Assembly (NCBI GenBank): GCA_013397075.1
Contig: VWZS01000638.1
Location: 1,684,644 to 1,748,643, forward strand
From: Rhabdornis inornatus
Taxonomy: Eukaryota; Chordata; Aves; Passeriformes; Rhabdornithidae
DNA length: 64,000 nt
Direction of reading: 5' to 3'
In this document: one piece after another, positions 37,503-51,700 of the stretch
Position numbering within the stretch: the stretch's first letter is position 1
How the letters are laid out: each line of letters begins with the position of its first letter
Program-made: the position numbers and the translations under genes
The notes under the pieces: model-generated
Seen by the model: only the letters and a program-made list of their open reading frames with translations
Told to the model about the DNA's origin: nothing
Database searches by the model: none

Positions 37503-39103
37503 CTTTGGGGAATAAAATATCCCTTCTCCAGGGCTGATGTCAGATGTAGGCATCTGTAAGACACCCAAAGGAGTCCACCAGTGCCAACAAGCCCTTCCTC
37601 TGTCACAACCATTGACCTGGGCCAAGGTCGCTGTAAAGGAAAGGGCCTCACAAAAAGCTTCTTTGATCATCTGAAACCGAGCTGGAGATGAGGACACCAA
37701 GAAATGTGATCACAGTGGGACAGAAGAGACGAAGGTCACTTAAAAGATTAGCTTGGGATAGGTTGGTGAGAGTAGCACTCAAAGACTTGGGGAGTATGCA
37801 AATGTAGAGCAAGCTGGACTTTGTTGTGCATTTCTAAGGGATGGCTTAAACACATTAGGAAGTGTTTACATCAGTCTCATAATCTTGGCTGGATGCGTGA
37901 CAGTCAACCAGCCCAAGAGAGGCTTTTTCTGTGCTGGGGAACACCTCAGCTGGGCATTCCCTCCTATGGTGGGTATTTAATTCTGGTTGACTTGCGTGGT
38001 TACCATACAAGGAGGACTTACACTGGTCAGATAAGGCAAAAAGCATTTTCCTACACAGCTGGAACTTTCTTTAAGCATGGAAATAAGTCACCTATTAAGG
38101 ACTACTATTTAAAATGCGATTTATCTGTAGTATTTAAAGTGCTTATGTACAAGATTATTTGTTCTACAAGAAAATCTACTTTCCATACATTTCCTCTGCT
38201 TTTAAAATGCTGAACATCTAATTTTTTCTCTTCTGTCTTGCTGAGCAGCCATGCTATGCTGCTTTGGCTGGAGTTATTGCTCATTTAAACCTGCATTAAG
38301 GGACAGAGAATCAGATATGTGGCATCAATAATCTCTAACTATTCCACTTGCACATAAAATCATGAATCCTGGGCTCTCAATATCACTATAGAACAACTGC
38401 TGCTGTCATGCATAGCAACAGCCAGAAGCAGAGGAGCTTGGAAAGCTTTCTGAGGATTAGTTTGAAAGACTTTACCCTTGGGATGAAATTGTCTCTTTGT
38501 AGCATACTGTTACCTCATGGGTCCTATTATATTAAGAGAGAAAAATATGGGCTACTTTCACACTGAAAATACATGTCAAGTGCAATTGAAATATCTAGAG
38601 AGACATTGTGATGAGGAAAAAAAAAGGTATAAAAAGATACTGAGATAAAAAAGGTTACTTCAAAGCACCAAAATGATACCATTTTGCATAAGTATATGTC
38701 TATTGAAAAGGGTTCCAGATGGTATCCTTAGATTAATGTTATTACCCACCATATATATAATGAAAAGCCCTGTACTTTCTGTCTTCCTTAAAGGATGATG
38801 CTTACATTAAAGCAGTACTGATTTTCAAACTGTAAATACAAAATTAGTACTATCACAGGTATGAGATTCATGGGCTTTCAAATCCCTCTCCATCTTTCAA
38901 TCTTCTAACAGAAATGTGACCCCTGAGCCATGTTAGTGTCATGATGCAAAATTGTTTCAAGCTGGAAATGCTGTTCAGCTTTGCTTTGCTCCATTCTGCT
39001 CCAATGTTCCAATGCTGAGTTCCCTTCTTCAACCAGGGAGCTACAAGGAGGCATTATACAATGTGTACCAGTCCAAGAGGGTATCTAGCTGATTTGAGTG
39101 AAA

Positions 39104-39109
39104 TTTATT
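39104..39109 (-). terminator. Candidate poly(A) signal for PAH
   Basis: AATAAA on the minus strand about 1 kb past the PAH stop. It is the first canonical hexamer I found downstream. Positional evidence only. Confidence 0.25.
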
Positions 39110-40102
39110 GGATAAATAAGGAAACAGCTTCCTGAACAGCAAAACTCCTCTCTCCATTATCAGCTATTGAATTAAGCTGAATTCACCTTTGGTTCCATTT
39201 GCTGACTCAGTTGAGATATACTCCAGGAAAAATAAAACTGGTTTCACCAAAAAAAAAGGGAGATTAAAGCTCAGATGAGCAGTGGAGATACAAAAAGATG
39301 TTGTTACTTAGGACCTGTCTTGAAAGATAACATGTTTGGATTTGAATACAGTTAGACTGGGACACAGCTGTCCCAGGTCTTCCATGGCATTGGTGGGGAC
39401 TCTAGCCACACATACAGTGAGTTAGGAGTTGGAAGGTTCTGATGTCTTCAGCTGCATTGTAACAGGCACTTCCTCTCCATTTCTGAGGTGCTGGTATCCA
39501 CCTTCTAGGTTGTGACACCAGAAAGTTAAGTGACACCTCTCAGAGACACACACACACAAAAAATGTAGCCTTCACACATCAGCCAGCCCCTGTGAGTAGC
39601 TGAGTATGCCTGTTAAGAGAAATCTCCCCTTGTACCCTGAAAAATCTCCCTGTATACCCTGCAAGGTGTAGAGTTTCCGACTCCATGGGAACCTTGGACA
39701 ACAGGGAGGCACTGAGGGGAGAGTGACTGTGAGAGAAGGCAAGGTGTTCATCATTGACATCCCATCCCTGGTCCCAAACCTCACAGGTGCAGCAGATTAT
39801 AGCTCAGCATGGTGAAGATCTCCTTCTGCTAACCTTCAGCACAAAACGTATACAGACTTCCCCCAGATTCCCAGGAATAAAGTAATTTTTGTACATTAGT
39901 GAGAAAAAATGGATTAGTGTCTGAAGGCCAGAAGAGTTGACAATTACCTATAGATATCTGTTTCTGTGCTAATCTCTAATAATTAAGATATATAACATAA
40001 TCATTAATGCAGTACACTGGAAGATAATATAGTGAGGCTAGATCAAGACTGGCATTCGCACATGATAGCTCCTAGTCACTAGCAAGTTACAGGAAATCTT
40101 CA

Positions 40103-40143
40103 TTAGATCTTCTGGAGGGCATTGCAAAGGATCCCAATCTCAC
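40103..40143 (-). CDS. PAH: PAH exon 13 coding part (C-terminus and stop)
   Basis: 41 coding bases encoding SEIGILCNALQKI and TAA (40103-40105). The acceptor is TTTCCTTTGCAG. The human protein has one more Lys at the end. Confidence 0.95.
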
Positions 40144-43100
40144 CTGCAAAGGAAATTATCAGAGCAGTTAATTCCAGAACTAGCCCATTTCTAACACTCC
40201 TTTATGTTTTTTACCCTTTATATCCATTCTCTTAAAGAATAAAGTGAGCAGAGAAGTGCTGAACTGGACACATTTATTACTGGAGTTAAGTCTGCAGAGT
40301 TGTCCCTTTGCCTTCATTAGCCATAGAAGTCTGGCTCACAGGATCAAAGGAGCTGGCTCTCAGCAGGCTAGCCAATGTGAGGGGGAAAATGTGATCAAAG
40401 CCATGGTTCTCCTTCTCTTCCTTACTGAAAACAGCTAGAGCCACACATCAGGATCCACCTCAAGGCCATCTGACGCTTCCAAGCATCTCCCCCAAAACTG
40501 GGTTTTTCAGATTTAACAAGTTACAGTCAAGTGGAAATGCTTGTTGAAGCTTGGCTAGAATTGGGAACTATTTTTTTCATGAGAAAGGAGATGTATGCTG
40601 CCTTATCCTGGATAGGCTCAGAGCATTAAATGCAACCAGATGGAATCCGCCTTGTGGTTCCTATTTCTTACCCAAGTTTTCAGGAATTCAGGCTAAAAAA
40701 TCTGCAGTTTCTTACTATTGATCATGTCAGCTAAGTTCTTCAGCTGCTTTGCGTTGTCCAAGACTTCAATCCTCTGTGTGTAGGGATTATACCGAACAGA
40801 GAAAGGACGAGGAATTGTTTGAGCAAATTTCCTGAGGGAAAAAACATAAACAAATGTACAGTTGAAAATATTTTGTTTTTCACTAACTGTTTTCTTGGTG
40901 TATGCTTTTGTTGATTGTGGGGATAAGAAAATCTACGGGTGGAAATAACTGATCTGACTGATCTGAGACTTACAATGTTCTGCAACACACTTGAAACTGC
41001 ATTTGTGCTTATGGCCTCTGGTCTTTTCTGAACAGGACTAACTAAGCTATTGGCATGGCAACACTGCTCCTGGTGTAGGCCAACTATGTAGCAACTGGGA
41101 TCTGCCAAGCTTTATAGCCTCATTTTCTTTCATTAGTGCAAAATGTAGGAATTCTAATCCAAGTCTGGACTTCTGGGAAATTAAGGTCAAGGTATTGACC
41201 AAGGCCATCCTGGTATGCCAAGGAGCAAGTAGAGACCTAACTTCTGGCATGGTCTAGCTCTTAAATTACCTGGTAGCTTCCAGGTAATTTAAGAGCTAGA
41301 TGATAGTTAATGGAGTGAAGCAGCATTCTCAGTTGCAAAGTAGTTAATTCCATGTCAGAAGCATTAAGATTATGGTGTCTTGGGAAAATATTAATTTGCA
41401 TAACCACAGAACTGTGGAAAGAAGGGCTCTGAATGGGATGAGACGGTCAGAGCTATTGTTCCAGGCTCCTTGTAGACCCCAGCAGGATACTGGCTTACAT
41501 ATCTGCTTTGGATTACTGAAGTTATTGCTGAAAGAGGAAGGGAAGCACGCAGGAGTTGATTATGGAGCCCCACTACACAGACTGTGACTCAGCAGGGTAA
41601 ATCCCATATGCCCAGAACAGTGGAATATGCTGGATGCCACCCGCACAATGCTTCTTCAGTTTAAACCTAATTTTTATCAGCTAAGGACATTGTCTCAAGC
41701 AGAATTCAGTATGAACAGGCCACAAGGTGTGACAGTGAAAAAATATTACGTTGACTATGATGAATTTAGCAGCATTGGTCTAGTTTTTCTAATAGGAGAG
41801 ATCACATTAGAAGATGGCTTTCCTAAATCTAAGCTGAAGGTAAGATCCCAGTTAGAAGATGAATGCCTTAAGCTGAGATCTGTCAGGTCAATCTCAGAAT
41901 AATTTTTCAGAAAGGTATTCTGTTACCCACAAACACACATGTCCAGATGCAAGCCACTAACACAGGCACCGGACCAACCTCCAGAACTTTTATTTCAATT
42001 TAACCACTTTTTCAATTTGGTCAGTGAAACTAATAAAAAAAAAAAACAGCTCCAAGATATTTTGTTGCAGCTAAGTAAGGCAGTATCTTCCACTTCCTCA
42101 AGGAGCTTGCTACTCAGTTAGAGATGTACACAGAGAAGATAGAAGCTGTGTGCAGGATATTAATAGCACAGCCCAGAAGAGAAGGCCATCTTTCCCAGGT
42201 ATTTCCCCAGAGAAAAGGACACAAGGAGAAGCTGCAGACTTATGGCAACTAAGGAAGCAGCAGGGAAGAGAGCTAGGAAGACCCCAGAGTTGGGGAGCCC
42301 GAGGTAGCAAAATATCTTGGGATGTAGCACAATTTATCTGTGAATGGTAGAAAGATAAGGGACTGAAGGTCTGGGACAAGTTCCTGTGTGACATCTCCAA
42401 GTGAAAAATATGTTGACTGTGAACCAAGGTGAGCCCTCAGTGGCTTGACTAACATCCAGAAATATGGTGGTGTGTTGGTGTTTTAACAGGAATAGAAATA
42501 CTGTCAAGGTGAAAACCAAGCTGATCCCCAACACAGGCTGAGCCATTCCTGTTCCAAGAATCAGAACTGAACCTAAACATAACTTCAGAGGAAAAGGAGT
42601 AGATGCTACAAGATTTTTTTACAAGGACTGTTAATTCTAGTAATGGTAAATTTACTTGGTTTGCATTAATTAGCAAGAATTGACCTTAAATGTTGGTATC
42701 ACTGTAATTGAACAGATAAATTTTTTTTGGTTGCATTTTGGTTAGACAGATGAAGCTCTTAGTTACACTAAGCGCAAATTCTTGGCTTCATTCATAAGGT
42801 TACTACTGTTACTACTCCTTGCCCAAGAGTCTGAGGATATAAAATGTTTATTATCTTTAAGCATTGCACAAATTTTTCTAATGCCTCTCAAAACATGATT
42901 GTCAACCCAAGACCCATTATGGCAATGAGATCCACTGTATTTGCAGCAGAAAAGAATGAGCTCTTCTCTGGAATGACAGGAGTACCTTAGCTTTTCTTTT
43001 GCATCTTTAAAACTTTCAGCAACATAGTAGATAGGCTGGAACTCAGTAACAGGGTACTTCTGCACAGAAGTCTTCTCCAGGACAAGAGGCTGAATCTCAG

Positions 43101-45669
43101 GCTTACTTGATAAACAATACTATGAACAAAAAGGTAAGAAATTTATTTCAGTGTAAGAGTGTTTGAATGTGCTGTGAAAGAAATAAAGAGCCACCCCACT
43201 TCAGACAGGGAAGAGTTGCTCCTGTGGTATACAGTGATATTGTCACTCACTGGGAAAGAAGGAGGTGTGAGTTCCCTGTGTATCCATACATCTACACATT
43301 TGTCAGAGCTCTACGATGAAGTACTAATTTCATGCTACTTCTGTGCACAAAGTATGAAGCAAAACCAAAGATCCGAAGACATTCAAAAAAGAAATTTGAA
43401 TAATTATAAACATATTTGAAATATTTTCTATAACACACCTGCAGCTCCCCAAATGAAGACAGCAGCCCTGCACCATATGCCTTGAGAGAATCTCCTTCCT
43501 TACATAGTCCAAACTCAACTGTAAACCAATAAACCTGGAATGAAAATGAGACAGAATCTTATGATTCCTTGATAAAATAATATGTGTACACCACTTATTT
43601 GAATGCATTTGGAGTTTTCATTTCTATATAAAATGTTGCCATGCATCAAATTCAGGTGTATAAATGCAATAAATGTCCCTTCAGACCGAAATTCTTCTCC
43701 TGGGAGAAGCACATCACTAGATTCTGTGTGCCTGAGAATCAGTCCAGTTCCATGACAAAAAAAGTTGTGTTTTACTATGCTTATCTTTGTCAGCAGGTGC
43801 AATGAAACTATAACAATAAAGCTTTACTCTGGCTGGCCAACCCAGTGGAAGTTTGAACCTTAGTTTAGAGGAGTCCTGCTTCACACAGGGCATCTGACTG
43901 CAGCAGGGGCGTGAGCAGGCTGTTGGTGCCATAGGAAGGGAAGGTAGTGTGTGGCCTAATTTGACTCCTGGGTCTGTCCTTTTGAAGGGATACCTGCCCT
44001 GGCTCAGAAAAAAATACCCCATCTATCAGCAGAGTCAAAGCTGGTGGAATTCTTTGCCTAGGTGGCCCCCATTTGGCACTGGAGACACTAATTTCAGAGG
44101 AATACCCCCAGTTTTATTCAAAGTTTGCTGCTCTGGGTCTCAGTAGTCTCAGAGTAGCATCCAGGTGATCTATGTTGACTACAGAGGATATTGCCTGCCT
44201 GGCAAAGTGGAAGAGGTGCTTGAAGGTAAAACAAAGAAGCTACAGAAGCTGCCTCTTGAAACTTCCTGTGGGGATGTAGTAACATATAATCTTTTCTTGC
44301 CCAATATGTTTGTGCTGGAGGAAATCTAGTTTGGGCTTCTGTGTTTAATCACAACTGTCATTTTGAATAAGGGCCAAAGCTGTTTTCCTTTAGTGCAACT
44401 GTTTCTGGGTAGGGTTTTCCAATCATGGTCTTCACTCTGATCCCATTCAGCTCTATGGGAGTTCCATCAGTGTCTTCAGTGGCAGCAGAATTAAGACAAC
44501 ACAGGGCGCTTTGGAAAATTGAGCCCTCATTTATCAAATTACCGTAGCAAGTTTCTCGATGAAATCATCTGGAGCTCCCAGAGATGCCAGTCCAATTTCC
44601 TGTAACAATAAACCATTATTCTTCAAGCTGTTTATTGCAAACATTCTTCCTGCCCATCTTATGTAATTGCTCACATTTTAAATGTTACCATTGCTTACTA
44701 CCACACACAAATGTTTATAGGACATGTTCCTATCATGCAAGATCAATTTTAAACCAGAAACCTCTCCAAAAATGAACAAAGGGTCTTATCCAAATGTCAT
44801 TTACAAGGCATGATCCTTTGTGCCTGGTACAAAGCCCATTGAGGTTAAATAAAATTTTCCTCTTGCTTCGACAGGCTTTTGATCAAATCTACAATGAACA
44901 TCTGAGAGAATGATAGGGTCAAAAGGAGGCAAACCAATCTCAACTACACACCTTATATATTTTTCTTTGTTTTGATGGGTCCTGATTAAAGGAGTTTCCC
45001 TGGAGTCTTGAATGAGCTATTTTTCCTGAATGACAGGGCGTGATTTGAAAGAGATTATTCATACCTTGGGAGCTAATGGAGATTTTTTCAGGAGGCATGC
45101 AATAGTTGGATTCAAAAGACAGACACATGAGACTGCAGATAAACAGGTTCCTTTCTTAATTTGCTCTAGCGAGGACTGCATAGTGCAAAAATCAGAGGGC
45201 TTGCCCCAGACACAGCAAAGGCATTGGAGCAGCTTATCATCACGTCAAATCCTAGTAAGATAAGGTACAGTAGGGCTCATCTAGAAGGAAACACCAGTTC
45301 TGGGAAAGGGCAAATCCTGAAGGCAAAACTGAGAACTTATTAACTAGATTGAACTGTCTTCTGTATTTCGAGAGGTTATACCAAGCCAGCCTGCCTGCCT
45401 GCTTTCTTTCTTTCTCCCTTTCTGCCCATTCTTTCTCTCTTTCTCTCTTCCTCTCTCTTTCTCTTTCTTTCTCTCTCTCTTTCTTTCTCTCTTTCTCTCT
45501 CTCTCTTTCTTTCTCTCTTTCTCTTTCTCTCTCTCTTTCTTTCTCTCTTTCTCTCTCTCTCTTTCTTTCTCTCTTTCTCTTTCTCTCTTTCTCTCTCTCT
45601 TTCTCTCTTTCTCTTTCTCTCTCTCTTTCTTTCTCTCTTTCTCTTTCTCTCTTTCTCTCTCTCTTTCTT

Positions 45670-45704
<35 letters not shown>

Positions 45705-48700
45705 TTCTCTCTTTCTCTCTTTCTTTCTCTCTTTCTCTTTCTCTCTCTCTCTTTCTCTCTTTNNNNNNNNNNNNNNNNNNNNNNNNNNNNNNNNNNNNNN
45801 NNNNNNNNNNNNNNNNNNNNNNNNNNNNNNNNNNNNNNNNNNNNNNNNNNNNNNNNNNNNNNNNNNNNNNNNNNNNNNNNNNNNNNNNNNNNNNNNNNNN
45901 NNNNNNNNNNNNNNNNNNNNNNNNNNNNNNNNNNNNNNNNNNNNNNNNNNNNNNNNNNNNNNNNNNNNNNNNNNNNNNNNNNNNNNNNNNNNNNNNNNNN
46001 NNNNNNNNNNNNNNNNNNNNNNNNNNNNNNNNNNNNNNNNNNNNNNNNNNNNNNNNNNNNNCTCTCTCTCTCCTTCCTTCCCTCCTTCCTTCCTTCCTTC
46101 CTTCCTTCCTTCCTTCCTTCCTTCCTTCTCCCTCTTCCCCTTCTCTCTTTCAGTCTGTCAGTCTTTCTGTCTTTATGCCTTTCTCTCTTTGTGTATTTCC
46201 ATGTTTTCTGGCAGGATGCACCCAAAAGTTTACTGCTTCACCAGGGTTTGGCTTCTATTCCAGAGACATTGGCAGTACCAAAAAGAAATCTCCTCTCCAG
46301 CCTTCTCCCATGTCTACAATTCCTCACTTTACTCAGCCTCCGATGTTGCTTCAACAGAAAACAAAACAAAATCTCCACTCTCCCTAACATTTGAACATCA
46401 TGGCGAGGTAATTATCCATCTGACTCATGAGCTATGTGACTTCACTCAGAAGGATCAACATCTGCAGGAAGCTTTTAAGATGATGGCTTCACAGGGCCTG
46501 TCAAAAAGCAGCTCACACAAGATCATGTTTGGAGTTGGACTTTATGATTTCACCTATATGAATTGTGTCCAGATTTCAAACAATAAATAAACCATCTCAG
46601 CCACTCTTACACCGTATGCTTAAATGCCAACCTGCACCACCCTTTACAGCTCTTGGATCATCCTCTAAATAATGAATGTGTGTTTAATTATATAAATAAT
46701 ATAACCACCGAGTAACTTACCTGGGAAAACTGAGCAAAACTGGGATCAGCAAAAAGAGGCACGTGTCCTAGCAGCTCATGACAAATATCACTGCAGGAAA
46801 ACACGACATTTGAATAACTGTGATTCAGGAAAAGTCCAGCAATGCTGGAAGAATGCCCTAGAGCCAGCACATAGTCAAGAGCACAGTGCATTTTCTTCCT
46901 ACCAGTAGATATCATTCACATGAAAACATTTTGCTCTGAAATTATTCTTGATGGAAATGCTTGCAAACTCCAGGGTTTTCTGTGCTTCTGCATCATACAT
47001 CCCTCAGCAGCAGGGACTGTTAGCTTATTCAAATACAGAGAAGTGATTTAGTGAGATGGGAAGGGGATAAGATGTTCAAAAAAGGCCAAGTCTGTGGAAG
47101 ACATTTCAGCCTGGTCTGATGACAATGGGATAAACAAAAGCAGGAAGGAAAATCAGAATAATCAAAAATAGAAAAAAGAAAGGGAAAAGAGTTTGTGGAA
47201 AGTAGGAAGCAAGAAAAAACCCAAGGAATTGCAACAATGTGAAGCAGAATAAGAAATCTGTTTTTAAAATGGCAGGTGGAAAAGGACAATGGACAGGGAC
47301 AGAGAGAAACACGCCAAAATGAAAAAGAGATGGGTTCAATGGTCTGGGCTTCTCCTGTCTTACTGCCAGAAGCTTGCTTGCAATAGGTTGAGTCCTTGCT
47401 GCACTACTTGGGTGCTAATAGCTTTGCTGAATGCCCTTGTACACCACTCTCTCACATCCCGGCCACCCCACAAGCACACCTTCAGTAGCAAACGATCTCA
47501 TCTGCCCCAGGAGAACCTGCAGAAGTGGATGCAGATTGTTAAACAGACTAGAAATGCTCCGTAAATGTTTTCAGAAGAGAGCAGTGCCTTGGCTGCTCTC
47601 CCTTAGCTCTGTTCCCAGGAGTGCTGCGGAGCCCCCCACAGTTATTCCCAGTTGGACTGACCCTGCTGTTGCTGTGCTGCAGCTGTGCACCCTTGGTGTG
47701 CCAGAGTACTCACGGCTCAGGGGTGTACATGGGCTTGGAGGAGTGGCGGATGTACTGCGTCGAGTGGAACACTCGGAACGCCAGCCCAGCCAGGAAATCC
47801 CGAGAGGAGAGCAAGCCTGCCACAGGACGCAGCCGAAACCCAGTGCAGCCTGAAGGGACAGAAAGACAGCATCTTGAAAACAGCTGATGTGTTTGATTTA
47901 TCCTTATCCAGACTCCTCAGAAAAGTCAGAAAAGTTTGTTGATGATTGTTTGGGTTTTTTTTAAATCTCCTTATGTGTGCTGGTTTTGCATTGAAGCCAA
48001 ACCAGCACATTTTGTTAAATAGAGTTTAATCGCAGGCAATTCTCTGCCCAGGTATACCACCAGCACAGTATCTGAGCAACTGTACCATTGTACCCCCAGA
48101 AGCATTAGAGAAGGACCTGGGACACAGGCTAAGTCATGTGCCCAAACATCACAGAGAGCCTTTTGATAAATCAGGGATTGTTTTTCTTTCTCTGGAAGCA
48201 CCACCCCCACTGATAGCTGAGGCCTTTCATTTCATTTGTTCTTTAAGCTACTTCAAACTTACTCTGCAAGAAATTTGAAATATCTTCAAGCTGGGGAATA
48301 TTGTCCTCCCTGTAGCCACAGTACTTCTCCAGCAGTGGGAACACATGGTTGTGTTCATAGCAAGCATGAGTTGGATACAGACTCTTCAGCTCCCTGAAGA
48401 CAGTGCCCCAAGTTTTCTTTTCTTCTTCTGTATAGGTGACACGAGGAATAGGTTGGCCACTAGAAAGAAAATGGATACCCTTAACAGCAGCCACAGAAAA
48501 TGTCCTATGCCATCAACATCATGCTCTTTGTTCTTTCCCACTTGCCATTTTCAAAACAGTTTTCTTATTCTGCTTCATGTTGCAGGTTTACTAGGACTGG
48601 CCAGGAGCTGCTGGTGCAGGAGGAGAGACACTTTTGGGCTGACATGCAGGTGCAACAGGAGCCTTACTTGTCCCTAGGTGCTGGCTGGAAAGTACTCTAC

Positions 48701-51700
48701 TGACCTTGGCTGAGATAATGGCCTTTAGACAGTTCCTTGCATTATTGTGTTAAAAATAGATCAGTGCTTATTTGTCTTTTAAAGGTGTTCTTCTAAAAAT
48801 ACTTGCTTGCTGTTGGTTTCAATTTATTTTTCCTTCTAGATATGAAGGAGCTGTTTTACTTCTTAGTCTAGTGAGCATTTTATTAATTGTTTTTGTAAAA
48901 ACATGAAGCCATCAGCTCTATAAAACTGTTGCAGTGGCAGAGAAATTCTGATCTGTGCTCTGTGCTGTAACAGATGCAGACTCCAGCCAGTTTGACTTTT
49001 TACAATTATAAGGAGTAATTATGAGTTAAATCCCACCCTCAGGCCTCCACGTGCTTAGCTCATGTTGAAGCTAACAGGACTTATACATCACAAGCAGTGC
49101 AGTTTGGCCTCCTGTGAACAACCAATTCCTTAGAAATAATTTTAAGGCCATAGGTGAATCCAGCAGCTTTGAAAAATCAAAGGGGTTTAAGTAACTTAAT
49201 AGGGTTAACAACACTGCTGGAATAATGCTGAGGCTTTCCAAGCCCCAGACACACATTGTTAAACTCTTGATGACACCCCACCATCTCCCACTCCCCCGTT
49301 TTTTTTCTTGAGCCTCAGGGCAGCTGCTCTGGAGAACCATCACTTTCTGTCTCTCTGTATCAGCTCTCCTTGATCTATGGAGCTTTAAACATCATGTTGA
49401 ATTATGAGGATTGCTGGGGGATTTTTGTTCCTATAGCACTCTTAAATAATCCTCAACCACCTTCCAGGGCTACAGGGGGAAGCTATGGCTTAAAAACCTT
49501 TCAAATTCCAATTAAAAAATAATTCTAGGCATCAGTGTGGCCAGAAGCAAAGTAAGGCAGAGGAAAAAGGCAAGCTAAAAGTAAAGAAAAGAGAAATCAG
49601 GGAAATTGAGCATTCAACAAAAAACAGTGGGTAAATCTATCACAAGAAGAGGCAAAAAAGCAAAGGCAAAGTAGAGGCAGACAGCACAAAGAAAGAACAG
49701 GTGCAAAAGAAGAGATACAGAAAAGGATTAAATTAATGTTAGGAAGAATACAAGGCAAGCAACCACGGACCCATCTCACTGGTTCAGCTGTGTAGCACCT
49801 TCACAACTTAAGAACCCTTGTCTTTTCAATGAAGCCTGATAACTTTGGTTATGCCTCTCCTCCTGCCCACTTCTCTGTATCTTTTGTGGGTTATCTAAGA
49901 ATGGACATCAGATCTGTTTACCTCTGGACACAAAATCTTTCCAAATTTTCTAGCTATAAACTGGGTTACTGACTTTTTTCACCTGACATTTTGTACATTC
50001 CATCAACCAGCCCAATTTTGTCTCTCATTTTGTGATTACATTAGCTCTTTGGCTCAGGGACTATCTTTAGATCCTGTGAAAAGTGTAGCCCAAAATTTAC
50101 AATATATGCTAGTTTTTTTCTTTGCAAACACAGTTTTACCAGTCCCAGCAAGAATCAGGCCCATTAGTACTGATCTATATATGTGAGTGTGTCTATATAA
50201 AATTTTTTCTCCTCCAGATCTGATCATTGAAAGCAACCAAATAAGCCTGTTCTAACTGAATTTATCATCTCTATTAGTTTATTTTTCTTGGGAAATGAAA
50301 GCCCAAATTGCTGATTGAAGCTGGATTAGACATGATAAAAGTAGGGTAACAGACACTAGATTAGCATCAGAACCATAAGTTATTCATTATTTTAATAGTG
50401 TATGCAGATCCTGCTTTAATGTTAATGATAGGCATTCCTCCCCCAGCCCTGGTTTAATGGGGAATACCAGATTTATTCAATGCTCAGATCTTTGTAGTAG
50501 CAACAGTCTGCTGCTCAATTAGACAACAAAGCTGGGAAAGAGGGATGTTGTGGGGAGAGAAGGGAGATGATGTCTCTTCTGAACATGTGCCTGGAACAAT
50601 TTACTTTTGTTTTGCTGCGATTTGGGGATAAATGCATGAACAGGAAGAATTAAACACATGGCAGAGAAAAGCCAACAGCAGAAGGATGCTTGTGGAAAAG
50701 CAGGGATTGCCAGCAGGGTGAGCACCCTAGGAGAGGGCAGGAGATGAGGGCTTGCTTTGTGCCCATGCAGTGGGTACTCACTGTCTGTAGTTGTAGGCGA
50801 TATCTGCAAACTCCTTCCTCCGGGCACGGTACACGGGATCTTTGAACCCCTGAAAAGAAACAGCGATGGCCAGCCCATGTGTAAGTGCAGAAGCTGAAGA
50901 GCCTTCCTCCCAGTGAGCACCCTCAGGCATGGCTGGTGCATCCAAGAAGTGCAGCAAGGTCAGTGGGAAAGCTGCCTCTGTTCTGCCAAGCTCCACTCAC
51001 CCAGGGCACTGCTCCTTCCTGAGCTGCAGAGCCACCGGAGCAGCCATCCAGCCACAGCCTTTCAGAACCCCACTGCCCAAGTCTTTCCTTATTTCCACTT
51101 CCTATAAGATAGGGAAACTTGTTCCTTTGCAGCAACAATGAGGTGCTCCTGGCAAGAGCAACCCAGAATTATCAGTGCTTGGATAACCATGCCCTTCTAG
51201 TTTCCCTCTAAGTTTGTTGCTGTCCCTGGCACAGCTGGGCTGCTCTAGAGGAGCAGAATCAAAACACATTAGAAACACATTCATCAACTCCATCGGACCT
51301 TTTAGGCAAATTTTAAGCATGAACCACACTTAAAAGTGCTCATTTTCAAACTGCTAGAGGATCAGTAGCCATTTGGCAGCCCAAAAAACCCTATTTGTAG
51401 TACAAATTGAACCATTTGAAGGCAATTAATGACTACAGAGATTGTCTAATAGACCTTGTGGCTGGGAGCTTGACCTTTGCAGCTAATTAGCAATAAAACC
51501 AAGGATAAGAAATAAAAGCTCTAAATCTTCATCTGGGATAACCATTTTCCTAACCCAGTGTGCCTGCTGTTTAGACTGAAAGATCCTCAGGAGGAGAAGT
51601 GCCTTCACCACCTGCAGTGCAGACACGTCCTCCTTCCAAGCTAGGATGCCCTTCTGCAGGGCAAATAGGAACAGCTTCCTGGGCACTGCAGCAGTCCACA

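Larger units (their letters stand above)
35258..40102. other. PAH-TH2 intergenic spacer
   Basis: 4.8 kb separating the PAH stop from the TH2 promoter region. It should contain the PAH 3' UTR at the right end and TH2 upstream regulatory DNA at the left end. A block at about 36911-37502 resembles an endogenous-retrovirus LTR. No other gene recognised. Confidence 0.7.
44600..46720. other. PAH intron 8
   Basis: 2.1 kb including the CT-rich array and assembly gap at about 45396-46150. The true length is unknown because of the gap. No exon recognised. Confidence 0.8.

Noticed and set aside
45344..46590. Very long frames on both strands through the CT-rich array (Ser/Leu/Phe-rich or Arg/Lys/Glu-rich)
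   Set aside because: They are translations of a simple repeat and cross the N gap.
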